A stretch of 64,000 nucleotides of DNA from Asterias rubens. Its lineage: Eukaryota; Echinodermata; Asteroidea; Forcipulatida; Asteriidae. A program made the translations under genes and the position numbers. Below, piece after piece: positions 25,801-34,800 of the stretch (position 1 is the stretch's first letter; every line of letters begins with the position of its first letter). The notes beneath the pieces are model-generated. The model ran no database searches. It had not been told where the DNA came from and worked only from the letters and a program-made list of their open reading frames with translations. The stretch covers positions 4,497,171 through 4,561,170 of the forward strand of contig NC_047069.1 of NCBI RefSeq assembly GCF_902459465.1, read 5' to 3'.

Positions 25801-28800
25801 TAAATGAGCCAACTTCCACAATCCAGCGCAGCGGCAGTGTGATGTTTGTGCAAGGGGAATACAATGAATCCCACTCATACCATAAAGAAGAAAAATCCTG
25901 ATGTTTAATTAAAACTTACCATTTGTGATGAAATGACTTGACTCGCTCTTCCTGTTCCTTCTTGGTGACAAGCAGTTTGGCATTATCTTCCGCTAAATTG
26001 GTTAATCTATGATAAGAAATGCAAGGAGAAATGCCAGTTTGTTATTGTTTAATCTTGAACAGTTGTGTTCAGGAGTTTAAAGGAGTTTGAAATGAAGGCA
26101 ATGGAGTGATTTGATAATTTAATTTGAGTGACACCACTGCCAGTACTCGAATCAACCCTCTGAAAATGGAAGTACACATGTAGGATGCTAGACTTTTTGA
26201 AATTGTAAACCTTTGGAAATGATCATGGAATGTTTTGATACTTGTGTCAATTTTGTAGTTATATTTTCTACATTTTTTATTCCTTGATTTTGGTTGTTGT
26301 TTTGCACTCTACAAAAATTGTGCGACACTGCTCATGTATCATGTGAAAGAGTAAAGAAATCTGGGGGCAATTTCATAGAACCACATAAGCTGAAAATACT
26401 TGGTTTACATTTTCTGCAGAGTAAAAATGAGCAAGAATACCACTAACAAATACATGTAGTATACAATAAATGGTACTTTGGCTGTTATCCGTATTCTGTT
26501 GAGCAAACTGTTGTTGTGCTAAGCTAGATTTTGTGCTAAAGCAGCTCTATGGAGTAGACCCTTCCAACGAAATATGTTAATTACATTCACGCATGTGTAT
26601 AGACCCTATTGGTTGCTTAATGGTTGGATAAAGCCGTTGAGATGTGCACTCAGCATATGCACAATCGCATCTGCGTCACGCCGCCAATATCCCGATGCAA
26701 AAACAGCCCGATGTTCCCTTATTTTGCCATTCAGAATGTTAGAGCGTATGCACTGTGTGAAACTTACATATATGGGAAGGGTCTATTAGGCCCCAGACAT
26801 GAGAAACCAGTACAAAACTTTCTTTCTTACCTGTGTTCTAGGTCCATAACAATGGCTTGTAGTTGGGTCAGTCTGTTATCAGCGGATTCCTCTCTCCCTT
26901 TGGCCTGCTGTGTTTCCCTTTCCTACGTTGAAACAACATAGATATTTGGATTTGGATAAGATATTCTCAATGTCCTTAATAGAGCCAAACAAGAAGTGAG
27001 GAAACAATGAAGAAATTTCAGGGTTAGATGTGGGAAGAAAACCCCACAGAATGATTCCAGGGATAACCCATGCAGTCAAGTTGGGACTGAAAACCCAATC
27101 CACATAGTGTCCCCGTAGGGATTCAAACCTGGGTCCTAGAGGTGGAAAGCAGGGCAAGACACCACTACACCAACCTGACTGTCAATATTGTAAAGCATAA
27201 CGAGACCGATGATAAGGGTGAGAATTGGTGAGAAGTGAGTGCTTTACACACTAGCCATTCGTGCCAAAATGTAGCGTTGTCCGTTCAGGGATGACCCAAT
27301 CTATGGAGTAGGGGAGGTCCCTACTCCATAGATTGGGTCATCTATACCCTCAGTCTCCTTGTAGGTTCCCTCTCCTTCCCTGTGCTTGTCACCAACTGAT
27401 TCAGTTTAGTTTCCAGCCCCAGCCTACAAGCTTCACCGAGTAAGCCCAGCTTATCCTGTTCCTGCCTTCACTCACCATTGAACCAAGCCCAACTACTAGT
27501 TACAAGGCGGTACTTATGCAGCATCCAGTATCCTCCTGAAGACGATCAGAGCATACTGATCGAAACCTTCGGTTGTCAATCACCAGTTCTTTTCAACACT
27601 AACACTACTAAAAGAGATTTAAACATGGTGCTTTGAAAACCTCAAAACTCTGAAAACCTCAAAAAGTTTCCAATCCTACAAGTTTACCTTGATTTGTTTT
27701 TCCTCCTTGAGTTGGTCGGACGTATTCCTGGCGTCTGCAAGTTGTAGGCTGGCTGTTCTCAGGTCAGCCCGGGATTTCTTTAAGTGATCTCGGAGTGACT
27801 CCAGCTCCTGAGACTGAGATGCAATCACCTGCTGTAAATGCTGACTGGCCTGATGATCACAAATTCAAAAAGTGCTCTCTTAAAATCTCTTGGTAAAGCC
27901 ACTGGCTGACTGGACAATTTTGGTTATTACTCAAAATAATCCTTAGCATAAAAACTTTAATGAGCATTTGAGAGCTGTTAATAATATAAAACATTGTGAG
28001 AAACGGCTCCCTCTGAAGTAACATAAGTTTTGGGAAAGAGGTTATTTCTCACTCAAATTCAACAACTTCAGGCCTGATGCCTTTTATTCGTATTGAAAGC
28101 ACACACATACCACAATGATTTATTGGTACAGTTAAGAGTTTGCGCTTACCATTTCAAGTTTTTGATTGCTAGTAGCCAAACCTTGATTCTGATTCATCAT
28201 AGCTGAACCTTTCTCCTGAGGACACAAAATAAAAAGTTAACTATGAATGAGATGAATTGCAAATCGTTGTGTCAGTGCAAAAATCTATTAAAGTGTCACT
28301 TAAATAACAATAATAATAATAGACCGTTTTTATATAGCGCTTTTCACGCCCGAGGGGCGTCTCAAAGCGCTTCCGACATTATTACCCCTGGTCACTGGGC
28401 CTTAAATCATTCCTTAAATCATCTCAGCTCCCTGGGGAGTATACAGCTTGTGCACAATATATGCGCTACTCGGCTAAACCAATCACAAGAACCTTCTCTG
28501 CCCTCACAGGTACCCATTTACCCCTGGGTGGAGAGAAGCAATTATAGTTAAGTGTCTTGCTCAGGGACACAAGTGTCACGACCGGGATTCGAACCCACAC
28601 TCCGCTGAACAGAAGCATCAGAGCTTGATTCGGTGCTCTTATCCACTCGGCCACGACACCCCACTTACATTGTTTGTGTATTTGAATGTGTCAAAATGTT
28701 GTATCTTGCTATAAACAAAAGGCCAAATTTACACAAAAAACAAATAGACACGCAATACAAAACAAATTTACGCATCTTTTTTGTGCAAGATATGAGGTTT

Positions 28801-31800
28801 TCGTAAATCGAGATATATTCTTTTTGCACTGCCACAAAGATGTAGTGCCCTTTTTATGAGGATGCCAAGTTCTTGTGGTCGTTAAATGATAAATGATAAA
28901 TTCAGCATCAAACTGACTAACAAACACATAAATTATTCAATTGAGTAATCACAACGGGAATCTTACATCAAACCAAAGTTACCTGAATTGCTTGAAATCT
29001 TTGAGTCTGGGCCTCTGTACTGCTCAGTAGATCCTACAGATTGAAAAGTAGTCAAGTTATATAAGCGATAGTACAAACAATCAACACTTCACAGAGGCAC
29101 CGAAGGCGATTATCCTTAAAACTCCAGTAGAAATTTACAATAGGGCCCTTTACACCAAGGAGAAAATGCCTTGGTGCCCTTGCCCTTTCAAAAATGATAC
29201 ATGCAGGCCTACACTATGCATTTTCCCATTTTAAAAGTTAACTTACTCTATGGTCCTTTGCAAGTCTGTCCACTTCCAGAACCGATTCTTGCCACATTTC
29301 CACAGCTGAATCCTTCTCCTGTGAAAAAAGTGTGCAAAAGATACTAGGCTTGACAGAGGTAATTTCTCACTCAAATTTCAAAATACAAGTTCAGACCTGT
29401 TTTTAGGCATCTGAAAGCACACAATGCAACAAGGGTGTTTTTTCTTTCAATATTATCTTCAACTTTGATGACCAATTGACTCAAATTTTTTACAGATTTG
29501 TTATTTTATGCATGCTGGGGTACACTCAGTGATAACAATGGTCTTTCATTACAAAACATGTGTGGTGATTTTAAAGCTATTATACACTTTCGGTACATCA
29601 AAAATAAAAAAAAATCACAGATTTACAAATAATTGACAGGGTTTACAGAAGGTAATGGTGAAAGACTTCTCTTGAAATATTGTTCCATGAAATGCTTTAC
29701 TTTTTGAGAGAACATTAAAACAAACTCAATTCTCGTTAGCGAGAATTACGGATTTATTATAAACACATGTCATGACACGGCGAAATGCGCGAAAACAGGA
29801 GTGGGTTTTCCCGTTATTTTCTCCCGATTCCGATGACCGATTGAGCCTAAATTTTCACAGGTTTGGTATTTTATATATAAGTTGTGATACACAAAGTGTG
29901 GGACTTGGACAATACTGTTTACCGAAAGTGTATAATGGCTTTAAGTTCAAAGAGTTTGGCAAATTTATTTTGTTTTTACCAAGCAAACAATGTAATAACA
30001 GATTATGATACAGGCCATGAAACCGTTGTTTACAAAAAAAACAGTGGCCGTCTACATTCCAGGGCCTTTCTGGCAGGCAAAAGATTACACTGGTCATATG
30101 GGAAATGATACATATTATGTAGAGTAATCACAAGAAAGAAGACACACATTCATCTCCAAATTCAAAAGATAATCCCTTGCTTTTTGTACCCTTTTTTCCT
30201 GGCTCGCTGGCATCCAATCAAAGTTTTGTTTAGGCCACCTTTGTCCTTGTATTTTTACTGCTCCTTTACATTCGATGATATTTATTTGTTGGCCACCCTT
30301 GTATTAATATTTTTAAGGTTGTAAACATTTCTGTCTCTGTGTGATTTGCCCTGATGTCTTGTTATAGTTCTGAATATCTTTTACTTTTTCTTGTACATTT
30401 TACAAATATATGAGCCTTAATTGTAAGAATGCACACTGGAAACAATAGTATGTTTAAGTAGGAATTAAAAACTTTACATGGTGGAAATACAATCTAGTTA
30501 GGTTTGTGGTATCACCATGTAACGATAATCTCTAATTGAGTTGGGGTGGTTCTGAAAAGAACCAGCGGTTTCAACTCAACGTTTGGATCAGTATGTTTCT
30601 AATACTAATAGTGTGCATTTTTAATAAGTTGAGCTTAATAATTGAACTGAATTTTTAACATACTTGTGTAAGAAGAGTTATCTGCTTTTGTAGATTCTCG
30701 ATGAGCTTCTGCTCCTCCAGTACGCTGGTGTCTGCTCTGGAGACCTGCTGTACCGCCTCCAACTGACCCTCTATGCTGGATTTCAATTCACGATGCAACC
30801 TGGAAATACATTCATTTAGAATTACGTTACTAACATACTGTGCGCAGAAATAATTTTACTCAACAAAAACAGGTTGCAAGAAATGTTGAGACAATGTTAT
30901 ATTACAAAAAGTTGCGAAACACACACAGAAACTTGAATGCCAGTTTAAAAGATGCCCTTGCCTGTTGCTTGCGAGTTTTGCACATAATGATGTCCTCCGA
31001 AGTGACTGGTTATTATCATTGTTTGTGTCGATGAAAATACTTGTGGAAACTTTATGTAATGTCATTGAAGAATCGAGTGCAAACACTGTTGTCTGTTGTG
31101 CAGAGATTCCACATGTTAATTGTTCAAAAGTTTGATTTTTGATTGAGCTCTAGTCTGATGAATTCCTATATGCACACAAGTCTCAAGGTAATACGTAACA
31201 TTCACACACGCAAATTACCTGTTGTTTTCATTCACAAGCCTGTCAATCTTTCCTGCTAACTCCAAATGTTCTACCTGAAAACAAGAGAGATTACTCCACT
31301 CATTAGAACACTGTGCATTGCTTCACTGCTACTGTCCGCCCATGATCTGCCAGTTGGGGGGTCAAGAAACATGTGAAGATATGCTGCAGGTTTAATCCCC
31401 ATATATTACAAGAATAAAATCGTTCAATGTCGTAAAAACTAGTTTTCTATTTACACACAATGTATTTGTTTGTGTATGCCTCATTAGCTTAGACAAATTT
31501 GTAAATAACAACAAGAGCGCTGAAAAGAGTCTTGTTTAAGAACAATGCAAACAGAAACTATCGCTTTCATTTTTCCAGAAGTGTCCCAATAGAGTTTCGT
31601 AACTTTGAGACATCTGAACAATTAAACAAAAAAAGGCGACTACATACAAGGCATGGATTTCATCATTGAGAGGGCAAGGCCATTTCCATTTTGCAATGGG
31701 TACTGACATTGGAAAATCTTAAAGTCTATGGGAAAGTTTTGAATGGGCACAAAGGCCAAGACCAGGGGCATAGAGACCATGGCCTCCTTCTAATTCTAGA

Positions 31801-34800
31801 CCTAACATACCTTGTATGTGTTAAGCTGCTTACGAAGTGATGCTAGTTGATGGTCATACTCAGCAATAAGAGGTGATAACAAACTGCAAGTAAATAATTA
31901 TAATAGTAATAATAACTAGTCTTTATATAGCGCATTTAACAACAATTATTATTGGCCAATAACATTCCTGTAATCTTTCTCAGCTCCCAGGTGGTTGTAC
32001 AGCCCCAAGCTGCCGTAGCGCTCCAAAGGCTTTTTCTAACACAATATCATACTCTACCAATATACTTTTATCTCTGGGTAGAGAGAAGCAATTAGGGCCT
32101 ATAGTAAAGCATCTTGCTCAAGAGCACAAGTGGCATGAACGAGATTCGAACCCACACTCCAATGACTTACACACCAGAACTTGAACTTCACACAATTATG
32201 TTTTGTTTTTAATTGTTTTCATATGTCGTTACAACGGGTTCAAAATTATACACAAGAGAAATGGTCAAATCTTTTAGAGAGGACAAAAAGTTGAACAGAA
32301 ACTTGGGGGAATAATTTTAAATCAGGAGCTTGATTTGCTTACTTTTTGCTGGTCAGCCATGGAGCTGGAGGATCTCCTGGTTTTTGTAAAGTTGCCTGGA
32401 ATGAAAACAGGTAAATAAACTAAACAGACAATTCTTGTTTTTATTATTGTTCAGGCCTTTCACTTCACTGAACTTAAGCTTTTTGTAAAGTACATGTAAA
32501 GTACTATGTGAGTGAGATAGACGCAGAAACTGCATGGCAGGGTCTGTAAAATGTGCTGCATCAGCAAGGTTTTTCGACAGAATTTCAGCATTCACTTTCT
32601 GTTTAGTTTCTCAAAGGTACATTCCAAATGATTTTGTCATACTGTCCTATGAGGGAGAGTGTGTACATCATTGAGTAATGAGGAAGACACTTAGGCCGTG
32701 TCCGAAACGGCGACTTTGGCTAGAGCTACGGCTAGATCGCGCGCGTCTGCCTATTCTTCAACACTGGTAGACGCGCTGATCTGGACGTAGCTGTAGCCGA
32801 AGTCGTCGTTTCGGACACGGCCGTAGTTTGCATAAAAAGTTAAAAAGACAACAACTTTGCCATGTTCTTGTGTACAAAACATTGCGCTACCCTGACCCAG
32901 CAATGGCGGCTCAGCCACAGGCAGCGTGCAGCACTTGCACGCTTGAATTGGTCTAACACATCTAATATCAACAATTGAGTTGGTTGGAAGGGTTTTCCCC
33001 AAATTTATCACAGTATTTTTTCACAAACCTTTTCACTTTCGTTTAAGGCAATGAACCTCTCCTGGTAGTGCTGCAGCTCTGCATTCAAGCGCCGAACTAA
33101 AAGGTACAGAAACAGTAAAGAAGCGTAATATAACATTTAATATGCCAATGAAATATAGTTCCAACGACCTGTCATCTGTCAGTCCGTAACTGTTGAGAAT
33201 AGAGCAAACTGTGACAATTTTAAACTGTCAGAGAGATCTTGTTGTGTAAAAAGTCAGTGTGTAAAAAAAAACTGATATTCAAACAACGGTTGGTCGACGA
33301 TCGCTATAAAGTGATACAAAACCCCACCTTTCTTTAAAATGAAACAACGTCCGGCAGCGAAACAATTTCAGTGGATACGTGATGTGCTTTCAGTCAAGTA
33401 AGTTATTTTGTTAGTTTTTATGTAGACATGGTAGATAATAAAGATTTCAGAAAAATAATAACTTCTTTGGAACATACCGGGCACTTTAGTAAACATGTGC
33501 AAGCAATTATTGGTTCCACACAGTTAAATAGAAAACTTGAAGCAACTGGTATTTGAGTTTGATGTCGTCCAAATTTGACGATTGACTCTGAGAGATGCTC
33601 ATCAGGTACAATTTGCACACACAGTTTCCATCCAATGCACTATGTATTACCATGAAGCTACCGATCTAATAACCCCAATTGCATGTATGCCGATATTGCC
33701 ATGTAGTAATCCCCAGCCGGAAAATGACTTTGCAATCCATCTCGGTTGTGAATGATGAGATGCTCCATGCATTATTGATTGTATCCTGAGGTTGACAAGT
33801 CTCTCCGTGACCAAGACTCAAAAATGACAATCACAAGGTCATTATTACACTGCGTCCAATCACCATGGTTACTACTTGAGGAGAGGTGGGTAGCAATGCC
33901 AATCTGCACCTGCTCTTCACGTAAAGCATTAGCCACGCTTGGATGATGTCATTAGTAACTGTATGCAGACAATGGCATTTTAACAATGGACTCCACAGGC
34001 TATAATTTGATGCAATATATTGAAGTTTTATTTAATGCCTCCATGGTTTGTGATTACCATGTGCACCACATTTAATTTTAAAAGAGAAGTAAGTATGGAC
34101 ACTGTCATGCTGTATGCCTGAAAGCAGTACAACAGTTAGTTAAATTGGCACATGACAACTTGTATCAGGCATAATATTTGATCCTTTCGAGAAAAAAAAA
34201 TCAAGTTTTATCCAGAACAAGGGCTGACCTATTTACAGGTACTTACGTACACATGGTGAAAGCTTGTAAAAATAAAACTTAATACTAATAATAATAATAA
34301 TAATAAAAAATAATTTAAAAAACATTTTTAAGTGAGGTATACTTATTAAATGGAAACACACAAGACTGCCGAACCTGTCAAATTGGAGACTTTCCAACGC
34401 TGGCAGCAGACTTACCAGGTAAATTTCCATTGTTTTCGTAGTTCTGAACATGCGCATAATGCTGAGAACAATGGCTTTACCCAGTAAGTCTGCTGTCACC
34501 TTCTCATCCCAGAAAGTCTCCTATTGTGAGTTTAATGGCCCAAAACTATGCCCGGTTCATACTTCCTGCGACTGCGAATGCGATTTTGAATGTTGACGCC
34601 ACAAATTCGCAGGAATAATTCGCAGCAGTTGAACTCTGCTCAACACACTTGCCAATATTGGTGCGAAAGGAGGTTGTAACGTCAAATTCACGTCAAATTC
34701 GCTTTCGCAGGAAGTACGTAACCGGGCTTAAAGGACACTGCCTGGTCCTACTACTTCTGAACCTTCTCGAGTGCTCAAGCATGACTACCCGGAGTGTACG

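Noticed and set aside
28466..28654. Small ORFs containing 'WVRIP', also near 396-608 and 9851-10057
   Set aside because: These are readings through SINE tRNA heads, where the B box encodes the shared motif.
30548..30563. A histone gene 3' end
   Set aside because: Only the stem-loop is present. There is no histone reading frame in the 100 bp before SCLT1 exon 6 or elsewhere nearby.
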